DNA of 64,000 bases, taken from the NCBI GenBank assembly GCA_001632425.1, contig KV425585.1:5203-69202 (forward strand). The letters are read 5' to 3'. A program made the translations under genes and the position numbers. The notes beneath the pieces were generated by a model that saw only the letters and a program-made list of their open reading frames with translations, was not told where the DNA came from and searched no databases. The stretch is from Neolentinus lepideus HHB14362 ss-1. Its lineage: Eukaryota; Basidiomycota; Agaricomycetes; Gloeophyllales; Gloeophyllaceae. Below are positions 21,745 to 32,495 of the stretch, one piece after another. How positions within the stretch are numbered: the stretch's first letter is position 1; every line of letters starts with the position of its first letter.

Positions 21745-23998
21745 ATGTATATCCAGAGCAAGTTCGCGACCTTACCACCTCTTCCCGAGATTAACGTGCA
21801 CAACTATTTGTTTGAGAAAGACTTACCCGATTACACTGCACAGATCGACTCTGTCTCGGGTCGCAAAAGAACGTTACATCAATTCCTCGAAAGAGCCAGA
21901 GATGGAGCAGCTGCTCTGTCAGCACTTTCAGAACAAGGAGGCGCAGGGCTACGTCCGAGTCACGAGATGGTTGGCATTTTGAGCCACAATTGCTTGGTAC
22001 GTCTTCAATCATACATCGCCAAAGTGCTCGCTTTTCAGGTGTTACAGGATTACATCGCATTAATACACTCCTTACTTATCCTCACAACACCGTTCGCCCT
22101 CCTAAGCTTTTATTCCACCCCATATGAACTCAAGCACGCCTTGCGGCTATCACAAGCCACTTGCTTATTTGTCGCCCCGGACCTAGTACCACTAGCCCAC
22201 CGGTGCGCGAGGGATGTCGGTATCCCTCTAGATCGAATTTTCGTCCTGGAAGGGCATTTGAAAGGCAAGCAGTCATACCATAACTTAGTATCCACTGCGA
22301 AGAAGCGGAAAATACCACAACCGAAAGCAATGCATGCCCAGAAGGACACACTGGCATATCTCGTATTCTCCAGCGGGACAACAGGTTTACCCAAAGGTAA
22401 GTGGCGGACAAATACACCCAAACGGCCATCCAGTAAAATGCTTTGGCAGCCGTCAAGATCAGTCACGGTAATCTGGTTTGCGCCTTGGCCCAAAATCAAA
22501 TGGTCACCAAGTCGGGCTTGGCCGTCCGCCCGGTATGTCTAACCTGATCCGATTCTTGTGAGACTCATGACCGTCGATAAAGTCGCCTCAATATGCCACA
22601 CCGGAAGGCATCCCCGTCAGCCTAGCGTTCCTGCCATTTTATCACACCTACGGCCTGCACGTGTTCAGCTTCCGCAGCTTCCTCACTCCTACAACTTGCA
22701 TCGTCGTGCCCAAGTGGAATGCCGAGTTTGTCGTGCGCCTAGTGCCAAAGTAAGGCTTACTGTGGAGATGTGCAGTCTTATACTTATGATTCTGTGTGGT
22801 AGATATGCAATAACTTTTATGGCGCTCATTCCCTCTGTCGTTCAACCGTTCCTCGATGCCCAAAAGAGATTGAAGGGCGATCTTAGCTCCTTAACGGCCT
22901 TTGGCAGCGGCGCTTCGTACTTGCCTCCAAAGCTGACGGAAGAGTTGAATCACATAGGCAAGAATGTTACGGGCGTCTTGGAAGGTGAGTGAATAGGATC
23001 ACGGTGTCAGTGTCCCCCTTGAGATCATGATGCCTCGTCGTAAGGTTATGGAATGTCAGAAACCGTGCGATAGCTCAAACAAGTCGCGGAACTCAGTATT
23101 GACCCACCTTACAACAGACAGTCTCTGCAACAGGTAGTTACACATTCGAGGTGCCCCTTCCCGGCGGCCTATATCAGCCTCGAATTGGCTCAGCAGGGAT
23201 ACTGTTACCCGGCATGGAAGGCCGTATCCTCCGCGACGATGGTACGGACGCAGATGTAAACGAGCCGGGCGAACTGTGGCTCAAGGGCGAGAACATTACC
23301 AGTGGATACTGGCAGAACGAGAAGGAGACAAGGGAGGCATTCCACGATGGGTGGCTGAAGACTGGGGACAGATTTAGGGTGGATGAGGATGGCGCCTTCT
23401 TGTATGCACACCTACCCCTTTTGCTGATCTACGCTTAGCTGATCGACGAGGCTCTGCGCGTAGCTTCCAGGAACGAGCCAAGGTAATGCACGCATATGCT
23501 GGTGACATTCTTGTAACTAACTGTTTCCTCGGTACTTCAGGATATCTTGAAAATCTCCGGCATCCAAGTGTCCCCTACAGAGATCGAATCTGTCCTTCTT
23601 GCCCAACCAGACAAGCTCGTCGAGGACGCTGCCGTCGCAGGCGTGAGTGGAGGACGGGCATCAGACGAGAAGGTGCCTCGAGCTTGGGTCGTCCTGACCT
23701 CGGCTGGCCGAAAGCGTAGCAAGGCAGAGGTGGTAGAGGCGCTCGACACCTGGACGAGGGAGAATCTAAGCAAGTATAAGTGGCTTCGCGGAGGCATTCA
23801 GCTAGTTGATACGGTACGTGTAGAAACTATCTATCCTCTGTCATCGCCGCAGGATCAAATCGAGTCCCACAATCCTCCGAACCGAGCACCGTGAACTTGC
23901 GCTCATGTTGTCGTCAGATCCCCAAGTCGCCCACCGGCAAAGTGCTGAGAAGGCAATTGCAAGATCAGTATGAGAAGAGGGCAAGAACCAAGCTCTGA
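21745..23998 (+). CDS. 4-coumarate-CoA ligase-like adenylate-forming enzyme, 569 aa
   Basis: Ten exons: 21745-21996, 22048-22396, 22450-22532, 22583-22749, 22803-22984, 23045-23064, 23118-23401, 23464-23482, 23541-23813, 23918-23998. The first intron is 51 bp and stop-free, so unspliced reading also looks open; removing it restores ILSHNC joined to LDYIALIHSLL. The AMP-binding P-loop SSGTTGLPKA is at about residues 192-201. Other ANL motifs follow: GYGMSE, GELWLKG, WLKTGD, the hinge region ERAKDILKISG, and the catalytic-lysine motif SPTGKVLRRQL. Such enzymes activate phenylpropanoid or fatty carboxylates to acyl-CoA; the substrate cannot be told from sequence. The C terminus is TKL, a weak peroxisomal-signal look-alike. 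A 20-bp and a 19-bp exon are required for the frame. Confidence 0.9.
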
Positions 23999-24139
23999 CT
24001 GCACGCTATAGAGGGCTTAACCAGACAAAGATTTTCCAATTAGGCCGATAGTTCTATTATGCACGAATTTGTACATGACAAGGGTGGAAGACAAACCAAC
24101 GATGGTGAATGCAAGATGTATAAGTTAATCCTGGACTAT

Positions 24140-27100
24140 CTAGACACCGCCTCCGCTCTTTTCGACAGGAATGGCTCTCCGTTCGCTCTTGATAATGGGA
24201 GCGGGCGCCACTGTGACTTCCTTGAGCCCGGCGCAAACCTAAGGAAATGTTAACATCCTCGAGCCGAGCACGCAAGTAAAGTTGACCTCACCTCTAGGAA
24301 CTCGTCGGCATCCAGATCAGTGCGATGGGAGAAGCCAGCTTCCTCGAACACGTAGTCGAGCTCTTTCCCACTAATGTTCTCATACCCAGGCTGGTCCTTC
24401 AACAGATCCCGCACCTCCTCCTTTCCCAAGCGTTCAATCGAGCCCCCTTCAGGCGACGTAACAGACTTGGCATGGCTCCGGAACGCCTTTGTCAACGCCT
24501 CAACTTCACCAAGGCCGAATTGCCCACGGCTATACGTCGTCGTCCCAGCGCTCGCGCCCCTGTTCAACCCCAACCCACCAAATACCATGCTGCCGAGCGA
24601 CCAGACGAAGCTCTCGGTCTTCTCAAGCAGACTGTGAGGGATGAGCTGGGGTACGGGCGTCTCGGGCGGAATGCCCATGCTGCTGAGGAACTCCGTCGCG
24701 CGCTTGATCTCGTGTCTGCGGCGACTGTGGCTCCAGCCGAACTCTTCGGTCATTATGTCAATGACACGCGGGAGGGCATTGAGCGCGGCTTGGGCGTTCA
24801 GGAAGGAGAGACGCGTGCGCCGGGCGATCACGTCCACCGCAGTCTGTGCGTACTCGTTGCGGCACGCGTAGCGGACTTCAGCTTCTATGACTGCAAGTGA
24901 AGGGCTAGGTGAGAAGCGAAAGGAGAACGGCTGAAGCGCTGTACTTACATGGGTATTGCTTCGCCAGCCGTATTCCGTGTTGTGGCCATGCCTCGCCAGT
25001 AGGCTCGGCGAGGGAACACACAGTCCACGCCCGGTCGCCGTAATTCTCCGACAAATGCTTCGCGATGTCAGTCTCCAAGCCATACTTCATACAGCTACCC
25101 TGTCAACCGGACCAAAGTACGAGCACACGTTCGATTCACTCACCCTCTGAATCAACCCAATGAACATGTTCCTACTCCACCCATCACTCCCCACCAACCT
25201 CACCTTCTCTGTAATGCACTCATTGTGGCAGCGGCTCTCCAAGCCGAACGCCTTCACCGCCTCATCCACCGTCTCCTTCGCCATCTCCCTATACGTCGTC
25301 CACTTACCCCCCGCAATCGTCAACAAGCCGCTCTCACTGAGGTGTATCATATGATTCCTAACCAACCCCTCCGTGCTCGCGGCATTCGGGTTCCTCACGA
25401 GTGGCCTCAAACCGCTCCACGCACTCAACACATCTCCCCTGCGAACCTTGATATCCGGTGAAAGGTACGACCTGACTTCCTCCAAAATCCATCTAACCTC
25501 TTCCTCCTGCGCGCGCGGCTCGCTCTCAACTGCACACGGTGTATCCGTCGTACCCGCGATGGTGTTGCCTTGCCAAGGCAGGAAGAAGATCACGCGCCCG
25601 TCCGAGGTCGCCGGGTCGAGCATGCCCATCGTGCGCGGGGAGTAGTAGTTCGGGAGAGTGATGTGCACGCCGGAGGACGGCTGGACGATGGGCGTATGGT
25701 CGGGGTTGTCGAGCTTGAGGAGGGTGTCGGTGAAGGGGCCGGTTGCGTTCACAATGCCCTGCGGCAGGGCGTCAGTAAAAGTGAGAACAGCGGAATTAAC
25801 ATATACCACTGACTTTAGCCTTGACGTCCCACTCTTCGCCACTAAGCTTATCCTTTACTCGGGCACCGTAGAGCTGGCCCTTCTCGTCCTTTTTCAATTC
25901 AATAACTTCGACATAATTCGCCACCGTGGCACCGTGCTTGACAGCCGTCATGACCAATGCCATGTTCATCCGCGAATCATTGTGTTGACCTGTGTAGCAG
26001 TTCTGAATAACAGGCCGTTGCATGAGCGAGGCAGACACTTACCATCATAGTAAACCAACGCTCCGACCAGGCCCTGACTCTTCAGCATCGGGAACGTCTC
26101 CAACGCCTTCCCCTTGCTCATCAAATACGAGCTCTCCATGTTCTCCTTCCCCGCCAGGATATCATACATCTTGCACCCGACCCAGAAATATGGTACTTGC
26201 CAGTACCTGCACGATTCTCCATTGATACACCGCTTTAAGGCAACCAAGATACCTTGCACTCACTTGTAAATAGGCAACATGATCGGCAACATATGGCTCA
26301 AGTAGGGCGCTGTCTCCAAGAAAATTTTCCGTTCATGGAGGGCCTCCACCACGAGTTTGTACTGCTCATAGTCGAGCTCAAAGACGGCCTTCTGGAGGTA
26401 CCGCACGCCACCGTGTACGAGCTTCGTTGACTTTGACGATGTGCCTGATCATGACAGATAAACGGTCAGTCTCTCAGCCCTCACAGAAAATTCGACGGAT
26501 AAGGGGAAATTCGAACAGGACGGTCGGAATACTGATCAGCCTCATGTGCAGCGACACGCATCGGGGTTGAGTACCGATTCTGAGCAAGGGAACGACGACT
26601 TGGTACCATCACGTCTCTACCGCACGACCCATGTCAATGCGGATGCGCCGCAGATGAAACAACGGGGGTACTTCGGCTCTCCACAGCAGGGACAGGCACA
26701 GTTGTACTTGGAGCGCAAAGATATGAGATGGAATTAGGATTAACGTTCCCTCGCCGAATGCGGGGTATCTTGTTCCGTCGGAGGTCTAAAGATTTTTAAT
26801 GTTGGTGCGTGTGGGAGAGAGAACAGCCCGGTAGTCGGACTCACACGTCTAAGGCACTAGCGCGATTGGGTTCGAGTGAGTTCATCCCGGTGCACTTCTA
26901 TTCGGATGCTAATTGTGGTATGCTTGAAGTCCCGATTGTGCCAACCCGAGAAGTAGGTAACCGGAGAATAACCCGAAGTTCCAGGACAATTGTAAGAACA
27001 GCGAGGCAGGAGACTGTTCATCCATTCCGATGCACCCGACGCTGCCATGTCCCGGACAGATGCCAGAGATCCGTCCGGCCATCCAAACCAGACAAAACAC

Positions 27101-27453
27101 CGGGAATATGGCCGAAAAGCACAAGAACACTCACCGGAAGCAAAGTCATCGCGCTCTACCAAAGCGACGTTGAGACCCCTCGTCGCAGCATCGACTGCAA
27201 CGCCGGCGCCCGTCGCACCTCCGCCCACAATTAGCAGATCAAACTTCCCGCCTTCCCCGCCTTGTTTCAGGCTGTTCAACATAGCTTCTCTTGGAGGAGG
27301 CGTCCATGGCGGCGGCGGCCTCCTCGTCTCCCTCGTCGTGTCCGGGTACGCAGGCCCTGAGTTCAAATAGTAGTAGCCGCCGCCGACGGTGGCCACGGCG
27401 GCCCCGGATGCGACAGCGAGCGCCCTGCGGTTCAGTAGGTTTCGCCGAAGCAT
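24140..27453 (-). CDS. GUT2: Mitochondrial FAD-dependent glycerol-3-phosphate dehydrogenase, 762 aa
   Basis: Eight exons on the minus strand: 27453-27135, 26444-26264, 26206-26043, 25989-25814, 25758-25144, 25084-24949, 24890-24292, 24238-24140. The N terminus has a basic presequence and a short hydrophobic segment, then the FAD-binding [12 protein letters not shown] at about residues 74-84 and ERDDFASG. Further conserved blocks are [38 protein letters not shown] and [15 protein letters not shown]. The C-terminal region includes an EF-hand-like DLDADEF and the family ending PVEKSGGGV. The enzyme passes electrons from cytosolic glycerol-3-phosphate to ubiquinone at the inner membrane. Intron 1 is 690 bp, while the other six are 53-59 bp, and no conserved residues are missing across it. 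The gene is tail to tail with the CoA ligase. Confidence 0.94.
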
Positions 27454-28158
27454 CTCCACTATCGTCGTCGTTGACGAAGAGTGTGTGATGGACGCAAATT
27501 GAGGGTACGCCTTTTATGAGCATATCCGCCGGATGATGTCGACGATAGCTCGATCGTGAATCCTGCCGATGACCCAATTTGGGTACCCCTATACCAGTGC
27601 TTCTAAGCGACAGCCGCGTGTCTTTGAAACCTGAAGCTTGAAGGTGGGCTCTCCGACAGATTCCCAGTACACATTTCGATAGCAGCGTAGAGTATTCGAC
27701 ATTTCGAGGAAATCCTCTGTTAGCGCCTACGCTCAGCGTTGAACAATTCCGCGAGTAGAAGGTCTCGGCGAGTTATGATCATTGGGGTCGAGTTACCGGG
27801 AGCCTGATTTTCAGTATCGCCACAACAGAGCAAGCGAAGACATGCATATGGGCCCATCAGATCTCGCGTGAGGTGAATGAAACAGTTTCTGATAGGGCTA
27901 TGCATTTGCATACTAGTACTACGTATCGATATTACACTTCCATAACATATTAATCCGTGTGAGAAGTCTACACTACACAGAGAGAAATAAAACATGCATG
28001 CGTGAGTCAGACAATGTGCAGTGGGATGTGATGCGACCATAAACTAGCAGAATATGTAGGGTAAAGCGCATGAGGAAAACCGACAAGAGCAGAGGATATA
28101 GGACACCGACAAACTTATAAGAGGTTTGCAAGAGTCCAATGACAAATGAATAGACACC
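27454..28158. other. Intergenic: GUT2 promoter and RING-gene 3' region
   Basis: This 705-bp spacer lies between two minus-strand genes. The 27720-28040 minus frame (106 aa) has no recognised domain, and I see nothing else. Confidence 0.5.
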
Positions 28159-30906
28159 CTAAGCCAACGCCCTCACGCCCTCACTCCACTCCTCGCCGCT
28201 CACAACACCCACAGCCCGACAAACCGGGCACGACACCTCCACCTCTTCCTCAAGCCCCTTCTCCTCCTTCTCCTCATCCTCCATCTCTCCCCACCCCGCT
28301 ACCCTCTCCGCACTAACCAAACACGCAGGGTGGAACTTATGCGCACATACTCTCTGAGTCCTGTCCCCGCCCGGCACCGAACCCACAGGCCTAATATGCA
28401 CCTGCTTCAACCTCGCAACGTCCACGCACGGGATCGGGTCCTCGTCGGTCGGTCCAAGGCCACAGCTCACGTCGTCGCACCTCAACCCAGCTTCCCGCTC
28501 CTTCTGCTCGACGCGCTGCCGCAGAGTCGGGCCAGGTGGAGGCGGCGCGGTCCATTCCTTCTTCTCTCGGGGCTGACTAGGACCCGGTCCAGACATAGGG
28601 ATGTCCACAGGCGGGAAGCCACCCATGTCGAAGCCCGGTGGAGGACCGAAGAATATCTGCGGTCCATGGATATGAGGTCGGCCTTGTGGTTGTGGCTGAG
28701 GCTGTGGCGCGGGTTGAGGACCTTCCTGCTGTGGCTGAGGTTGTGGCGCGGGTTGAGGACCCTCCTGCTGTGACTGAGCCTGAGGCCCAGGCTGTGGCAC
28801 GGGAACACCTCTGAACGTCTCATTGAGCATCCACTGCAGCCAAGCCTCCGCATCCTGAGCGCCCGGGGGACCACGTGGACCCTGGGGCTGAGGCTGGGGT
28901 TGAGACTGGGGTTGAGGCTGCTCTTGCTGTGGCTGCGACTGAGCTTGTGATTGTGGAGGCGGCTCCGACCCATAGGCGGGTGGCTGGGCGGGTCGGTCAC
29001 CAGCCTGAGCCTGAGGGGCTTGCGCAAATGGGAACGGGAACGGGAACGGTGCGCCACCCGCCTGTCCAGCCACCTGAGGACCTTGGCGGATGTTGAAAGC
29101 GCGCGGCTGCTCTCCCGGAGCACCATATTCCAGATTAAAATCAACAGTCACGATAGGTTGCACAAAGAAGTGCGGAGCGCGTCTCGGATTGGGCTGCGGA
29201 CCGGCCTGAGCTTGGGCATCAGCGGGCGGGTCAGGTTGCGCGGGTGGAGGGATCGCAGGCTCGGCGGGCGGGTTGGGCACTGTCCCAGGGGCGTCGGCGC
29301 CCGGCACAACGAACGCGGGCGTCAGTGGCACAGGACCAGGCTGTTCAACGTCAGCGGCGCCAGCAGGCCTAGGTGGTACTTCAGGCGATGGTGATGGTGT
29401 TGGTCGGCGGCGAGGTCTCCGCACATATGTTAAGTTATCGGGATCAACATTGAATCGACACGTCGGGCACGTTGTATGTCTCGGTCTCGAGAACCAGGGA
29501 ATAAGACACGCAGCGTGGAAGACGTGGGCACAGGGTAACGAGACAATCTTCTTGTCAGTAGAGGGCGTCGACTGGCCCTCACCAGCTGCGGCTTCGTCAA
29601 CGTCATCGGGTAGCAGCTTGTCCCAGCAGATTGCGCAGCCAGGTATGTCTGAGCCACCCGCACTTGCACTGCTTGAGTCGTCGAGGTGCGCGCCAGGTGC
29701 ACCGCCTACCCGTTCCATTCGTTTCACGAGACCCACCGGGACTTCCTCCAGACCATCGACTAACTTCTTGGCCCGCTCAGGATCATCTTGGTCTTGCTCC
29801 ATGCCGATACCACCCACGAAGTTGAGGAATGCAGGGTCTACATTAGGATGACCAAGGAGAGTGAAGAACTCGAAGGGATTGATTGGGGGATGTGGCGCAT
29901 GCGGTTCGGCATCGGCATGGACATTGGCATTGGCATTTACGTTCGGCTCAGCATCCTGCGGTTGACGTGGCTGGCCTGTTACGAAGGTCTGACCCAGTGG
30001 GACACCCCCAACAGGGACACCATTCAAGGTCATAGTGAAAGCGAAGCCCATTCCTGGATCAAACGAATTAGCAGGGCGCAGCGGCACAATCGTGCCGATG
30101 GGGATGAAGAACAGACCAGGTTGCCCATGGGCTGGTCCTGGTGGTGGCGCTTGGCCCTCAGTGCCGTCGGGAGCTTCAACGTTCGCGGCAGCAGGGCCCG
30201 ATGTGCGCTGTCGCGAACGCGGCCGGTCGTATTCATCTTGAATTTCATCGACTCGGACGCGCCGATTAGCGCCTCTTGGAGGAACGATGGGCTCCAGAGG
30301 AGGCACTTGTTGACTGGCAGACGAGACGTCAGTCCAGTTGCTGTCGCCATCGTCGTCGACAGCTTGTGTGGCGTCCATCATCTCTACTTCGCGCGTGTCG
30401 CGAACAGAGCTGCTGTCTGAGGATACGGAGGAATCGGAAACTGACTGTAATGAGGGCAGGCTACTGGTATCTGACATAGCGCGCTCTGGTGTTGAACCAC
30501 CTCATCAGGATTTAGCATACTTGACTGTACATGACACGCGATAAAGACACTCACTTGTTACATTTGCGGACTGCATGGGTGTTATGGGCTCCAATGGTGG
30601 ACGGCCATCGAGCTCAGGTTCAGCAGGTGTCATCTCCCGGTCTACAATCTCCTGCTGTGCATTGTCATCGAGAGAAACGCCCATAGCGCCTTCCAGATGC
30701 TCAACCGGTGTCATGTCGCGGTCTTCAATCACTGGCGATTGTGCCTGTCCATTTTGCCGAGGTATTGGTTCTAATGGTGGCATGTCGGGGTCAGGATGAA
30801 TGTCATTATGAGGAGGCTGGTGCGGACCAGCTTGGGACACCATCGCCCGTATGAGATTTTGGAAGAAATGCGGGAAGTCCAGAGGGGGTTGGTTGTTGTG
30901 TTCCAT
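28159..30906 (-). CDS. Large RING-H2 protein with a second C-terminal RING-like domain, about 887 aa
   Basis: Two exons on the minus strand: 30906-30555 and 30470-28159, with an 84-bp intron. A PPLEPI motif occurs twice in exon 1 and again in exon 2, which supports joining them. A RING-H2 finger lies at about residues 396-450: CAIC, a long acidic insert, CAHVFH, and CPTC. The C terminus holds a second Cys/His array (CAHKFHPACL ... CPVC) with an unusually long first loop. Between them is a Pro/Gln/Gly-rich linker with tandem QPQ and GPQPAPQ units. Single-subunit E3 ubiquitin ligase activity is the likely role; the substrate is unknown. An ATG at 30477 could start a shorter protein. Confidence 0.82.
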
Positions 30907-32495
30907 TAAAATGACGAGGATATCAACAGCGTCAGAGTCGTAACAGAGTTTAGCTGTAAGCTGTTGGGGTCGGAGAACAAGAGTACAGTTGCCACTTATT
31001 GCAACCGCGGGATGTATGATACGGTCTATTTGCTCCTATTTGCTCTATTGGTCATCCTCGTCCAGAACTTTCGCGCATTGCCCGCTCGTTCGACACGTCC
31101 GCAGCGATAGCTAGAAGCAACTGGACTATCTGACCAAATGAATGACTCGAGTCTCTCTCAGTCCTCTCGTTCGCAACTTCGCATGTCAGCGGAATAGGCC
31201 CGTCCTTGACTGAAATCGGTAAACGATCTTCTGTTTGTGATGCTGAATGGCATTGAGTACTGAGAAGCATCCTTGGAACCACAACCGCCGGCATGAAGAC
31301 GTCAAGCATTTGCTCAGGGTGGATTCCGCAGCCATGTCCTGTCTGCTGGCAGCCTGGATTTATCTTTCTCGCTGAACTGCGGGGGGTTGCTCGCCAGAAC
31401 AGGCTGCTTTGGAGATCCTGGAAGAGAGGTGCTCCAGACTACCTCAGCGGCCGGAATATACAGCCTTCACTGAAGGCGCTGCATCATTCGGACGATCCGC
31501 AAATCAATGTCTAGGTCCTGCTCGCCCTTGTCATTCTCTTCTACCGCAAAACGTCGATCTGCACTTTGCCCTCCCTATTGATCTGGACATAATTAAACAT
31601 CGAATGCTATCTGATGTTCTCGCCACTCAATCTGGCCCTTCATTTACCCGTCCTCTATTTCGGGCGACACACAGCGTTCCTCTTTCTCCCGGTAGTCTGC
31701 GCCTGAGACCTGCGATGTGTGTCGAGGACGTCACGTGTACCTGGGCGAGGAGCCCCGCGAGCCTCCTGGCCCAACATGTCGTTGCACTGGATCTACGTGG
31801 ACAACGTCGGTATTTGCCTCTAGAGTGTATTTTGGGTCTGATAACTCTCGACGACGCCCCAATTTGTCCTGTGAGATGTATCCTCGTCGGACGACCATCC
31901 CGCTTCCCGATAAACGGAAAATTTGTGACTCGACCATCCTGGCTCGGAGACAGGATGTACCATGGTCGTCCATATCAAATTGAGGACTCCAGGTCACTTC
32001 GATGCCGTTCTCAATAAGATGCAATCTAGCCTTCGAATCCATGCTCCGACTCGAAAACTGGCTTCCGTGACTGCTTCTTACGGTGCCTGCAGGCATCTGG
32101 TGACCGAAGGGGTCTCCTCGGACGACTCTGCCGCAACCTTATTCCACATGTCCACCCCGCTTGCCGCAGAACGTTACAGATTCCATCTGAATCGAGAGAG
32201 AATCAGCACTTTAGTCGTGATGAACCATGCATGTTGAAAAGCTTCCACAGACTGTATTTGGTGTATATCGTTGTCCTCATTGTCGAGGCCATAATGTAAG
32301 ATAATATAACAGAAAATTCCAAGTTAAGAAAGTGTGTGGCAGCAACGTTGTCCGGGCCGCCTGCACGTGCGTTCACTCTGGTCGCGACGTCACAATTTCT
32401 ATTGAACGTTCACGCTTGTGCACGGCTGCAATCGCACTTGCAAGTCCTCACACTTAACACTGGGCGCTGCCTGCAACGAGGCCAACTCATTTCCA
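30907..32495. other. Intergenic region with unexplained open frames on both strands
   Basis: This 1.6-kb region lies between divergent genes. 31409-32017 (+, 202 aa) overlaps 31731-32096 (-, 121 aa). Neither shows a domain, transmembrane segment or splice pattern that I recognise. A diverged relic or a lineage-specific gene is possible, but I cannot support one. Confidence 0.4.

Noticed and set aside
21745..27453. Biosynthetic gene cluster around the CoA ligase
   Set aside because: The neighbours are GUT2, an unknown protein and a RING protein; no oxidase, reductase, transporter or synthase typical of a cluster is adjacent.
28482..29394. Long open frames in other frames inside the RING gene on both strands
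   Set aside because: They arise from the Pro/Gln/Gly-rich repetitive coding sequence; none has a domain, while the main frame has two zinc-binding arrays.
31409..32096. Overlapping 202-aa (+) and 121-aa (-) open frames
   Set aside because: No domain, no intron support and mutual overlap on opposite strands; kept only as part of an intergenic note.
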